Translations under genes and position numbers: made by a program
Source of the DNA: CAIKMD01 sp035533255
GTDB lineage: Bacteria > Pseudomonadota > Alphaproteobacteria > ATCC43930 > CGMCC-115725
Reading direction: 5' to 3'
Assembly: GCA_035533255.1 (NCBI GenBank)
Contig: DATLUE010000380.1
Span: 1-15,757, forward strand
Length of the DNA stretch: 15,757 bases
In this document: one piece after another, positions 1 through 7,206 of the stretch
Layout of the letters: every line of letters starts with the position of its first letter
Numbering within the stretch: position 1 is the stretch's first letter
Notes under the pieces: generated by a model
Database searches by the model: none
Seen by the model: the letters and a program-made list of their open reading frames with translations, nothing else
Told to the model about the DNA's origin: nothing

Positions 1-591
1 GTTTTCGAAGCCGCTCAGGTCCAGAAAGGCGCGGGTGGGCAGGAACGCGAAGCAAGCCAGCGCCAATTGCTGGCGATTCTCGCGCATCAGCATCCCGTCG
101 AGCTTGGCTTTCAGGGCATGGAGATGCAGGACGTCGGCGGCGGCGTAGCGCTTCTGCTCCTCGGTCAGGGTCGGCGCGCCCCAATCCGAGCTTTGCTGCT
201 GCTTCGAGAGCTCGACCCCCAGCAGCTCCCGGCACAAATCCTTGAGCCCGTGCCGGTCGGTGAAGGTGCGGACGAGCTTCGAGGCGATCTTGGTGCAATA
301 GACCGGCGCCGCGACCACGCCCAGATAATGCGCCATCACGGCGATGTCGAAGCGGCCGAAATGGAACAGTTTGAGCACTTTCGGATCGGCCAGCAGCGCG
401 CGCAGATGGGGCGCGTTGTATTGCCCGGGCGCGAACTGCACCAGATGGCTTTCCCCGTCGCCGGCCGAGAGCTGCGCGAGGCACAGCCGGTCCCGCAGCG
501 GGTTGAGGCCCATGGTCTCGGTGTCGATGGCGACGCTCGCCCCGAAATCGATGCCGGCCGGAAGATCGTCTTGATGCAGATGGATCGTCAC
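1..591 (-). CDS. rnd: Ribonuclease D, short alphaproteobacterial form (3' end cut by window edge)
   Basis: This gene encodes a DEDD-family 3'-5' exoribonuclease that trims 3' ends of tRNA and other small RNAs in the cytoplasm. Reading the minus strand from GTG at 591 gives 197 codons with no stop, so only the last few residues lie outside the window; the short family form is about 200 aa. The three exonuclease motifs are visible: ExoI with D23 and E25 (IDTETMGL), ExoII with D82 (HFGRFD) and ExoIII with Y149 and D153 (YAAADVLHLH), which supply the two-metal site. The HRDC domains of E. coli RNase D are absent, as is usual for the short form. The GTG start is chosen because no ATG lies nearby in frame and homologues begin at this point; the Shine-Dalgarno is weak. 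It lies 47 nt downstream of tRNA-Leu on the same strand and is probably co-transcribed with it. Confidence 0.93.
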   Translation of the reverse strand, partial: MTIHLHQDDLPAGIDFGASVAIDTETMGLNPLRDRLCLAQLSAGDGESHLVQFAPGQYNAPHLRALLADPKVLKLFHFGRFDIAVMAHYLGVVAAPVYCTKIASKLVRTFTDRHGLKDLCRELLGVELSKQQQSSDWGAPTLTEEQKRYAAADVLHLHALKAKLDGMLMRENRQQLALACFAFLPTRAFLDLSGFEN

Positions 592-638
592 TTTTATCCG
601 CTTGTTGATGAGCGGCGATGGCCGTTGCCGCGCCGTCG

Positions 639-725
639 TGGTGCCCTGGAGAAGACTCGAACTTCCACGACCTTTCAGCCACTAGAACCTGAATCTAGCG
701 CGTCTACCAATTCCGCCACCAGGGC
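639..725 (-). tRNA. tRNA-Leu, anticodon CAG
   Basis: The minus strand folds as an 87-nt class II tRNA. The acceptor stem GCCCTGG pairs with CCAGGGC, followed by discriminator A and a genome-encoded CCA at 641-639. The anticodon arm has stem CTAGA/TCTAG around the loop TTCAGGT, giving anticodon CAG, which reads the leucine codon CTG. The D arm (GGCGGAATTGGTAGACGC) and the T arm (GTTCGAGTC) match the leucine consensus, and there is a long variable arm between them. CTG is a very common codon in this GC-rich sequence, so this should be a major leucine tRNA. Confidence 0.97.
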
Positions 726-733
726 CCCGCGCG

Positions 734-762
734 TGATTAGGCGGCGGGTTGCGCCCTGTCAA
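734..762 (-). promoter_or_regulatory. Sigma70-type promoter of tRNA-Leu (and rnd)
   Basis: On the minus strand there is a perfect -35 TTGACA (762-757), a 17-nt spacer and a -10 TAATCA (739-734). The expected start point is at about 727-728, only two or three bases before the mature 5' end of the tRNA at 725. Hexamer quality, spacing and position all fit a strong stable-RNA promoter. rnd downstream has no obvious promoter of its own. Confidence 0.72.
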
Positions 763-801
763 TCGTGTCTTCGGGCGCACCCTCCCGTTCGCGCGCGGCG
801 C

Positions 802-830
802 TCGCAAGCGCGGCGCCGCTATTGTATAGA
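802..830 (+). promoter_or_regulatory. Possible promoter of the NDUFA9-like gene
   Basis: A -10-like TATAGA (825-830) and a poor -35 TCGCAA (802-807) are separated by 17 nt. Transcription would start about one to three bases before the ATG at 839, giving a leaderless or nearly leaderless mRNA, which fits the missing Shine-Dalgarno. The -35 match is only 3 of 6, so support is limited. A short GC-rich inverted repeat (GCGCT/AGCGC) overlaps the -35. Confidence 0.3.
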
Positions 831-838
831 GCGCGGTC

Positions 839-1789
839 ATGAGTACTCGCCGAATTGCCGTTCTCGGCGCCTCGGGCTTTGTCGGGCGCTATGTGGTGCG
901 CGACCTGGCGTATGAGGGCGCGGTGATCGCTGCCTGCTGCCGGCACGCAAGCGCTGCCGGCTTCCTGCGGCCGATGGGCGATGTCGGCCAGATCGGGGCC
1001 TTCAGCGCCGATCTTGCCGACGAGCGCGCGCTGGCGGCGGTGGTCGCCGGCGCCGATGCCGTGGTGAATACGGTCGGCATCCTTTGCGAGCGCGGTCGGC
1101 AGCGTTTCGATCTCGCGCATCATCGCGGGCCGGCTCAGCTCGCGGCGCTGGCCAAGCGCGCGGGAGTAAAGCGCTTCGTTCACATCTCGGCGCTCGGCGC
1201 CGATCCGGCTTCGGCCTCGGCCTATGCGCGCAGCAAGGCCGAGGGCGAGGTCGCGATTCGCGCAGCGTTTCCCGGCGCGACCATCCTGCGGCCGTCGCTG
1301 GTATTCGGGCCGGAAGATCGGTTCTTCAACCGTTTCGGCGCGCTGGCGCGGTATGCGCCGGCCTTGCCGCTGATCGGCGGCGGCGCGACCAAATTCCAGC
1401 CGGTCTATGTCGGCGATGTCGCAGCGGCGGTCGCGACCGCTCTCGCGCGCGAGGACACCGAAGGCAAGACCTACCAACTCGGCGGCCCGGCGGTGTTCAC
1501 GCTGAAGCAGCTCTTCGAGTTGATCCTGCACGTCACCAGCCGCAAGCGGCTGCTGGTGCCGGTGCCGTTCGGTCTCGCTAGCCTCGAGGCATTCTTCCTC
1601 GAATGGGCGCCGAACCCGCTTCTGACCCGCGATCAGGTGCGAATGCTGCGGCATGATTCCGTCGTTGCGCCGGGTGCGGCCGGGCTTGCCGAGCTCGGCA
1701 TCCTGCCCGAGGCGCTCGAGCTCGTCCTGCCGTCCTATCTCGATCGCTATCGCCGCGCCGGCCGCAGCGACCGGCCGAGCCCCGCCTGA
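839..1789 (+). CDS. Complex I NDUFA9-like NAD(P)-binding protein (extended/atypical SDR)
   Basis: This 316-aa Rossmann-fold protein belongs to the SDR family related to the mitochondrial complex I accessory subunit NDUFA9. The N-terminal dinucleotide-binding motif GASGFVG covers residues 10-16, a Ser lies in the HISALGAD stretch (S117), and YARSK at 129-133 keeps the YxxxK pattern. The central part (LRPSLVFGPEDRFFNRF) is typical of this family. In alphaproteobacteria such proteins are commonly annotated as complex I NDUFA9 subunit family; whether this one assembles with complex I or acts on another substrate cannot be read from sequence. The ATG at 839 has no clear Shine-Dalgarno. A -10-like TATAGA at 825-830 lies so close that the mRNA could be leaderless. 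The gene is divergent from tRNA-Leu and convergent with the DUF924 gene, 16 nt away. Confidence 0.9.
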   Translation: MSTRRIAVLGASGFVGRYVVRDLAYEGAVIAACCRHASAAGFLRPMGDVGQIGAFSADLADERALAAVVAGADAVVNTVGILCERGRQRFDLAHHRGPAQLAALAKRAGVKRFVHISALGADPASASAYARSKAEGEVAIRAAFPGATILRPSLVFGPEDRFFNRFGALARYAPALPLIGGGATKFQPVYVGDVAAAVATALAREDTEGKTYQLGGPAVFTLKQLFELILHVTSRKRLLVPVPFGLASLEAFFLEWAPNPLLTRDQVRMLRHDSVVAPGAAGLAELGILPEALELVLPSYLDRYRRAGRSDRPSPA

Positions 1790-1805
1790 GTCAGCCGGCC
1801 CCGCG

Positions 1806-2399
1806 TCAGAAAGACGAGCCCGGCTCCGTCAGAAAGCTTTCCTCTGCCGCGGTCGATGCCCGGCCGAGCGCCGCGTTGCGGTGAGGAAACCGCCCGAACC
1901 GCGCGACGATCGCATGATGGCGCTGGGCATAATCGAGCGCGCCGGCAAAGGCCGGGTCGCGCGCCAATCCGGTGGCAAGAGTTACGCTCAGCTCCTGATC
2001 GGCGAGCGCTTCGCTGTGCTCGAACGGCAGATAGAGGAATTGCCGCCAAGCCGTCGGCAACGAGCGATCGAAGCCGCGCTCCAGCGCCGCGCGCGCCGCA
2101 ATCCGGGCCTGGGCGTCGCTGGCGAAGGCTTGAGCCGTGCCGCGATAAAGGTTGCGCGGCAACTGGTCGAGCAGCAGGATGAGCGCGAGACACGGCTCGG
2201 CCTCGGGCGCCCAAGCGGCGTAGCCGCCGCCCGCCGCGCGCCGCTGCAGCGCCCCGAACCGCTCGCGCAATTGCGCATCGAAGCCGGGATCGACCTTGAA
2301 CCAGACGGCACGTTGTTGGAAGCGGCTGGGCGAGCGCGGCGGGCCGAACCAGAAATCGATCAGCGCTGTGGCTTCGCCACGCTCGTCCGCCGTCATCAT
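1806..2399 (-). CDS. DUF924 family protein, function unknown
   Basis: This 197-aa protein has the DUF924 signatures: FWFG near the N-terminus (16-19), LALILLLDQLPRN at 71-83 followed by LYRGTAQAF, and FLYLPFEHSE at 121-130. The family is widespread in proteobacteria, mostly alpha-helical, and has no established biochemical role. There is no signal peptide or membrane segment, so it should be cytoplasmic. Two consecutive ATG codons (2399 and 2396) are possible starts and neither has a strong Shine-Dalgarno; the upstream one is used here. It is a single gene, convergent with the NDUFA9-like gene and divergent from fzlA. Family assignment is firm; function is not. Confidence 0.9.
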   Translation of the reverse strand: MMTADERGEATALIDFWFGPPRSPSRFQQRAVWFKVDPGFDAQLRERFGALQRRAAGGGYAAWAPEAEPCLALILLLDQLPRNLYRGTAQAFASDAQARIAARAALERGFDRSLPTAWRQFLYLPFEHSEALADQELSVTLATGLARDPAFAGALDYAQRHHAIVARFGRFPHRNAALGRASTAAEESFLTEPGSSF

Positions 2400-2509
2400 G
2401 CCAAATCCAATACCCGATCAAGCCTGACAAGACGAGCGGCAAAGTAGCCGGCCGGCGTGGCAGCCCTCCGGCGGAACGGCGTCTGCGGCGAGATAGCGGC
2501 CGAAGCCGA

Positions 2510-2538
2510 TTGAAGCGTCGAGGCGCTGAGCGTAGAAC
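2510..2538 (+). promoter_or_regulatory. Possible fzlA promoter
   Basis: TTGAAG (2510-2515), a 17-nt spacer and TAGAAC (2533-2538) lie directly before fzlA. Each hexamer matches 4 of 6 consensus bases. The predicted start at about 2544-2546 would leave an mRNA with almost no leader before the ATG at 2547. No Shine-Dalgarno is visible upstream of that ATG, which agrees with leaderless translation. Confidence 0.35.
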
Positions 2539-2546
2539 CGTTGTCG

Positions 2547-3215
2547 ATGCGTCTTCTTTATCATCTCTGGCTGTCGCCGTTCTCGCGCAAGATTCGTCTG
2601 GTGCTGAATGAAAAGAATCTCGACTTCACCATGCAGGTCGAGAAGGTGTGGGAGCGGCGACCCGAATTCCTGGCGCTCAATCCCGCTTGCGAGGTGCCGG
2701 TGCTGCTCGAGCCTGACGGCACCGTGCTCGCCGATGCGGGGGCGATCGCCGAATATCTCGACGAGACCTATCGCGAGAAGCTGCTGCTGGGGCTCAATCC
2801 CGTCGATCGCGCCGAAGTGCGCCGCCTCGTCGCGTGGTTCGACGTCAAAATGAACCGCGAGGTCACCGACCCGCTGGTCGGCGAGAAATTCATGAAGCGT
2901 TTTCTGGGCTTCGGCGAGCCCGATTCGTCGCTGATCCGCGCCGGCAAATCGAATCTCCGCTATCACCTCGATTATATCGCTTATCTGGCCGAGCGGCGGC
3001 GCTGGCTCGGCGGCGATCATTTCTCGCTTGCCGACATCACCGCGGCAGCGCATCTCTCCGCGCTCGATTATCTCGACGACGTCGCCTGGGACGATCACGA
3101 GCCGGCGAAGGAATGGTATGCGCGGGTCAAATCGCGCCCGAGCTTCCGCTCGATCCTTGCCGATCACATTCCCGGCGCGCCGCCGCCCAAGCACTACACC
3201 GATCTCGATTTTTAA
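2547..3215 (+). CDS. fzlA: FtsZ-localized protein A, GST-fold cell-division protein
   Basis: This 222-aa protein has a thioredoxin-like N-terminal half (YHLWLSPFSRKIRLVL at 5-20; NPACEVPVLLEPDGTVLAD at 45-63) and a helical GST C-terminal half (LADITAAAHLSALDYL at 161-176). Its overall pattern and the C-terminal tail PPPKHYTDLDF match FzlA. In Caulobacter FzlA binds FtsZ filaments, drives their curvature and promotes activation of septal wall synthesis; the C-terminal tail matters for that second role. The Ser of the usual acidic-Ser glutathione-binding pair is replaced (D63-A64), consistent with a structural rather than enzymatic GST. ATG at 2547 is preferred over TTG at 2541, since homologues start with MRxLYH. 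It is transcribed alone and converges on the TPR gene 18 nt away. A generic glutathione S-transferase label would miss its function. Confidence 0.88.
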   Translation: MRLLYHLWLSPFSRKIRLVLNEKNLDFTMQVEKVWERRPEFLALNPACEVPVLLEPDGTVLADAGAIAEYLDETYREKLLLGLNPVDRAEVRRLVAWFDVKMNREVTDPLVGEKFMKRFLGFGEPDSSLIRAGKSNLRYHLDYIAYLAERRRWLGGDHFSLADITAAAHLSALDYLDDVAWDDHEPAKEWYARVKSRPSFRSILADHIPGAPPPKHYTDLDF

Positions 3216-3233
3216 CCGTCGCCGGGCCCAACT

Positions 3234-4094
3234 CTAAGGTTTCGCGGGCGTAGCCGCGGGGCCGGTCAAGAGGCTCCGCGCCGGCGACGGCTGAGCGGCG
3301 AGATGCGCGAGATTGTCTTTGGCTGCGGCCGCGTCGGGCGTGCCGGGCGCCAATTCCACGACGCGCTGCCAATCGGCCTTGGCGCCGGCATCGTCGTCTT
3401 TCAGCCGCCGGATGTTGCCGCGCTCGAGGAGTCCCGGCACCGAATTGGGATCGAGGCGCAGCGCGCGCGTCGCGTCGTCGAGCGCAAGATCGAGGCTGCC
3501 GAGCTGGCGATAGGCCGACGCGCGATAGACCAGCGCATCGACCCGCTTGGGCGCGATCTCGAGCACATGGTTGAGATCGTCGATCGCATCGAAGAGCTTG
3601 CCGCCGAGCGCGAACGCCTCGGCGCGGTCGATCAGCAGCTCGGGGTCGTTGGGCCTGAAGGCGAGCGAGGAATCGAATGCGGCCTTGGCCTCGTTCGGCC
3701 GGCCGGCCAGCAGCCAGGCTTGGCCGGCCTGCTCGAGCGCATCGGCGCGCATCCTCGGATCGGCCTGCATCATCGCGTTGGCGAGGCTTTCGAGCTGGGT
3801 CGCCGCGGCGACGTATTTCTTGAGGCCGACCAGGGCAACCGCGGCGCAATGCTGGGCCGGAAAGCCGCCGCCGAGATCGTGCCAGGCGAGGGCGTTGTCG
3901 TAGGCGCGCTGCGGATCGCTATGCGCCATTTGGAGACAGAGAGCGTAATGCTGCGCGTCGGGCAGCGGCGGGAGCGGGAGCGGGTTGGGCGTCGCCGCAG
4001 CGACCGCCGACGCACCGAGGCCGAGCGTCAGCGCCGCGGCGACGATGCCGAAGGCCTGGCCGCGGCGCCTATTCGCCGGCTTCACGCACGGCAT
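3234..4094 (-). CDS. Secreted TPR-repeat protein, last gene of the efflux operon
   Basis: This 286-aa protein has a basic N-terminus (KPANRRR) and a hydrophobic stretch (about 14-33) ending in AVAA, a likely Sec signal peptide with cleavage near residue 33, so it should be periplasmic. Four tandem 34-residue TPR units follow at about 116-149, 150-183, 184-217 and 218-251, recognisable by repeated A-x-A/G-x-R positions and closing N/P-rich turns (FRPNDP, IAPKRV, LDPNSV, LAPGTP). The C-terminus is Pro/Ala-rich. TPR domains mediate protein contacts; no catalytic motif is seen. The ATG at 4094 lies inside the RND gene, a 26-nt overlap; a GTG at 4085 would shorten the overlap to 17 nt. Overlap and orientation place it in the pump operon, translationally coupled to the transporter. 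A role as pump accessory or envelope scaffold is inference. Confidence 0.85.
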   Translation of the reverse strand: MPCVKPANRRRGQAFGIVAAALTLGLGASAVAAATPNPLPLPPLPDAQHYALCLQMAHSDPQRAYDNALAWHDLGGGFPAQHCAAVALVGLKKYVAAATQLESLANAMMQADPRMRADALEQAGQAWLLAGRPNEAKAAFDSSLAFRPNDPELLIDRAEAFALGGKLFDAIDDLNHVLEIAPKRVDALVYRASAYRQLGSLDLALDDATRALRLDPNSVPGLLERGNIRRLKDDDAGAKADWQRVVELAPGTPDAAAAKDNLAHLAAQPSPARSLLTGPAATPAKP

Positions 4095-7000
4095 GGCGGG
4101 GGGTGTCGGGCGCGCCGAGCGCCGGTGCCTTGTCGCCCCCGCGCGAGAACATCAGCCGCACCTTCTCGAGATAGAGATAGATCACCGGGGTGATGAACAA
4201 GGTGAGCGACTGCGAGACCACCAGTCCGCCGACCACGACCAGGCCCAGCGGCCGCCGCAGCTCGGCGCCCTCGCCCCAGCCCACGGCGATCGGCAAGCCG
4301 CCCATGATCGCGGCCATGGTCGTCATCATGATCGGCCGGAAGCGCAAGAGGCAGGCCTCGAAGATCGCTTCGTCGGCGGTGACGTCGCCGTTGCGCTGTC
4401 GCTCCAGCGCGAAGTCGATCATCATGATCGCGTTCTTCTTGACGATGCCGATCAGCATGACGACGCCGATGATGGCGATGACGCTCAAATCTTGGTGGAA
4501 CAGCATCAAGGTCAAGAGCGCGCCCAGGCCCGCCGCCGGCAGGCCCGACAGAATCGTGATCGGATGGATGAAGCTCTCGTAAAGGATGCCGAGCACGATG
4601 TAGATCACGATCACCGCGGCCGAGAGCAGCAGCCCCTGGCCTTGCAGCGCGGCCTGGAAGACTTGCGCGTTGCCCTGATAGCTGCTGCTGACCGAGACCG
4701 GAAGATTCGTCGTGCGCTCGAGCTGCGCGATCTCATTGACCGCGGTGCCGAGCGAGACGTTGGGCGCCAGATTGAAAGAGATCGTCACCGACGGCAACTG
4801 GCCCTGGTGGTTGATTGTCACCGGCCCAATGCCCGGGCTGATGGTTGCGAGCGCGCCGAGCGGAACCATCTGGCCGGTGGACGAGCGGAGGTAGATTTTC
4901 GACAGGTCGGTCGGCGATGTCTGGTCGGCCGGATCGAGCTCGAGAATGACCTCGTAACTGTCCGACGGCTCGTAAATCGTCGAGATCTGGCGGGTGCCGA
5001 AGGCGCTGTAGAAGGTGTTGCGGATCTGATCGACCGTGATGCCGAGCTGCGCCGCCTTGTCGCGGTTGATGTCGATCAGCGCGAGCCGGTTTCGCAACTG
5101 CAAATCCGAGGTCACGTCTTGGATGCCGGCAAGACGACCGATACCCTTCTGCATCAGCTCGGCGTAGCGGTAGAGCTCGGCCGGGTTGCCGTCCTGAAGC
5201 GTGTACTGAAATTGGCTTTTCGACGGCCGGCCGCCGAGATTGATGTCTTGAAGCGGCTGGAAGAACGTGTTCATGCCGACGATGCGCGCCATCTTCGGGC
5301 GCAGTTCCTGGATCACGCCGCTGGCCGACAGAGCGCGGTCCGCGCGCGGCTTCAACTGAATGAAGAGCCGTCCGATGTTGAGCGCGGGCGAGCCGCCGAT
5401 GACGCCGACGAACGCAGTGACGTCGCTGACATTGGGGTCGGCTTTGATGACCTTCGCGACCTCGAGCGTGTGCGCCTTCATGCCGTCCATCGAGATGTCC
5501 TGCGCCGCCTCGGTCGAGCCGATCAGCACGCCGGTATCGACGATCGGAAAGAATCCCTTGGGAATGACCGCAAACAGGTAGCCCGAGATCGCGATCGACA
5601 GCAGCGTGACGGCCAGCATGGTGCGCCGCCAGCGCATGACGGTCGTGAGCGCCGATCGGTAGCCCGCGAACAACCCGTTGAAGCCCGCCTCGCAAGCGCG
5701 ATAGAACACATTGTGACGCTCGCCGTGATGCGGCTTGATCAGCCGCGATGCCAGCATCGGTGTCAGGGTCAGCGAGACGAAGCCCGAGATCAGGATCGTC
5801 ATGCTGATGGTCATCGCGAATTCGCGGAACACGCGGCCGACGACGCCGCCCATGAACAGCACGGGGATGAACACCGCGACCAGCGACAGCGTGATCGACA
5901 AAATGGTGAAGGCGATTTCGCGCGAGCCGCGGACGGCGGCGTCGACCACCCGCTCGCCGCCTTCGATATGGCGGACGATGTTCTCGAGCATCACGATTGC
6001 GTCGTCGACGACGAAGCCGACCGACAAGGTCAAGGCCATCAGCGATAGATTGTCGATGCTGTAGCCCAGCATTTCCATGCCGGCGAACGTGCCGATGATC
6101 GCGATCGGCAGGGCGAGTGCCGGAATGATCGTTGCCGTGACGTTGCGCAGGAAAATGAAGATGACCATGATGACCAGCGCGGCCGTGATCAGCAGCGTGA
6201 TCTGCACGTCGTCGACCGAATTGCGGATCGAGACCGAGTGGTCGATCAGCACGTTGAGCTTGACCGACGCCGGCAACTGGGATTCGAAGAGCGGCAGCAA
6301 CGCCTTGACCGAATCGACCACGGCGACCGTGTTGGCGTCGGGCTGGCGCTGTACCGCCAGCAGAATGCCGCGAACGCCGTTGTACCAACTCGCCTCCTGA
6401 TTGTCCTCGACGCTGTCGACCGCCGTCGCCACGTCCTTGAGACGCACGGGGGCGCCGTTGCGGTAGGCGACGATTAGGTTCTGGTATTGCGCGGCATGCT
6501 GAAGCTGACCGTTGGCTTGCAACGTAAAGGCCTGGTCGGGGCCCATCAGGGTGCCGACCGGGGTCGAGGAATTGGCGGCGGCGACGGCGCTTTGCAGATC
6601 GTCGAGCGTCATGCCCTTGGCGGCGAGCGCTTCGGGATTGGCCTGGATGCGCACCGCGAATTTCTGCTGGCCAAACACCAGCACCTGGCTGACGCCGGTC
6701 AGGGTCGAGAGGCGCTGGGCAATCAGCGTCTCGGCATATTCATCGACCTCCGACAGCGGCAGGGTGGCCGAGCTCAGATTGAGGAAGATGACCGGCGCCT
6801 CGGCGGGGTTGGCCTTGATGAAGCTCGGCGGCGTCGTCATCTGGACCGGCAGGCGCCGCGCCGCCGAGGTCAGGGCCGATTGCACGTCGAGCGCCGCGCC
6901 GTCGATGTTGCGCGACAGGTCGAACTGCATCGTGATCGAGGTCTCGCCCAAGCCGCTCGACGACACCATCGAATTGAGGCCGGATATGGTCGAGAACTGC

Positions 7001-7206
7001 TTTTCGAGCGGCGTTGCGACCGAGGACGCCATGGTCTCGGGGCTGGCGCCCGGAAAATGCGCCAGGACGACGATGGTCGGGAAATCGACGGTCGGGATCG
7101 CCGCGACCGGCAGCAAGCGATAGCTGAACAGGCCGAAGATGACGAAGGCCAGCATCAGCAGCGTCGTCATCACCGGACGACGGATGCACAGCTCCGGCAG
7201 GGTCAT
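4069..7206 (-). CDS. RND multidrug efflux transporter permease, MdtB/MdtC-like (HAE-1)
   Basis: This 1045-aa inner-membrane proton/drug antiporter has normal RND length, with twelve expected transmembrane helices and two large periplasmic loops. Visible landmarks are the first membrane helix (about 12-30) followed by the porter entry LLPVAAIPTVDFPT, the proton-relay pair D401-D402 in SVGFVVDDAIVMLENI, and the relay lysine in GIVKKNAIMMID (about 923-924). The conserved RFRPIMMTTMAAIMGGLP region follows. The sequence most resembles the MdtC/MuxC branch by eye; the substrate is unknown. Its ATG overlaps the stop of the adaptor gene as ATGA (7206-7203), indicating translational coupling. The final codons overlap the TPR gene. 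Only one permease is present, whereas MdtBC and MuxBC pumps use two, so a homotrimer is expected. No outer-membrane channel gene is in the window. Confidence 0.95.
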   Translation of the reverse strand: MTLPELCIRRPVMTTLLMLAFVIFGLFSYRLLPVAAIPTVDFPTIVVLAHFPGASPETMASSVATPLEKQFSTISGLNSMVSSSGLGETSITMQFDLSRNIDGAALDVQSALTSAARRLPVQMTTPPSFIKANPAEAPVIFLNLSSATLPLSEVDEYAETLIAQRLSTLTGVSQVLVFGQQKFAVRIQANPEALAAKGMTLDDLQSAVAAANSSTPVGTLMGPDQAFTLQANGQLQHAAQYQNLIVAYRNGAPVRLKDVATAVDSVEDNQEASWYNGVRGILLAVQRQPDANTVAVVDSVKALLPLFESQLPASVKLNVLIDHSVSIRNSVDDVQITLLITAALVIMVIFIFLRNVTATIIPALALPIAIIGTFAGMEMLGYSIDNLSLMALTLSVGFVVDDAIVMLENIVRHIEGGERVVDAAVRGSREIAFTILSITLSLVAVFIPVLFMGGVVGRVFREFAMTISMTILISGFVSLTLTPMLASRLIKPHHGERHNVFYRACEAGFNGLFAGYRSALTTVMRWRRTMLAVTLLSIAISGYLFAVIPKGFFPIVDTGVLIGSTEAAQDISMDGMKAHTLEVAKVIKADPNVSDVTAFVGVIGGSPALNIGRLFIQLKPRADRALSASGVIQELRPKMARIVGMNTFFQPLQDINLGGRPSKSQFQYTLQDGNPAELYRYAELMQKGIGRLAGIQDVTSDLQLRNRLALIDINRDKAAQLGITVDQIRNTFYSAFGTRQISTIYEPSDSYEVILELDPADQTSPTDLSKIYLRSSTGQMVPLGALATISPGIGPVTINHQGQLPSVTISFNLAPNVSLGTAVNEIAQLERTTNLPVSVSSSYQGNAQVFQAALQGQGLLLSAAVIVIYIVLGILYESFIHPITILSGLPAAGLGALLTLMLFHQDLSVIAIIGVVMLIGIVKKNAIMMIDFALERQRNGDVTADEAIFEACLLRFRPIMMTTMAAIMGGLPIAVGWGEGAELRRPLGLVVVGGLVVSQSLTLFITPVIYLYLEKVRLMFSRGGDKAPALGAPDTPRHAVREAGE

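Noticed and set aside
67..915. A 282-codon plus-strand frame across rnd, tRNA-Leu and the start of the NDUFA9-like gene
   Set aside because: It would run through a tRNA and opposite rnd. The minus strand encodes RNase D with all catalytic motifs.
2418..3194. A 258-codon minus-strand frame opposite fzlA
   Set aside because: fzlA on the other strand is conserved throughout, and this product has no recognisable motif.
3985..6048. A 687-codon open frame on the plus strand
   Set aside because: It is antisense to the RND permease, with a His/Arg/Asp-rich low-complexity product typical of the reverse reading of a GC-rich gene. The permease frame has clear family motifs.
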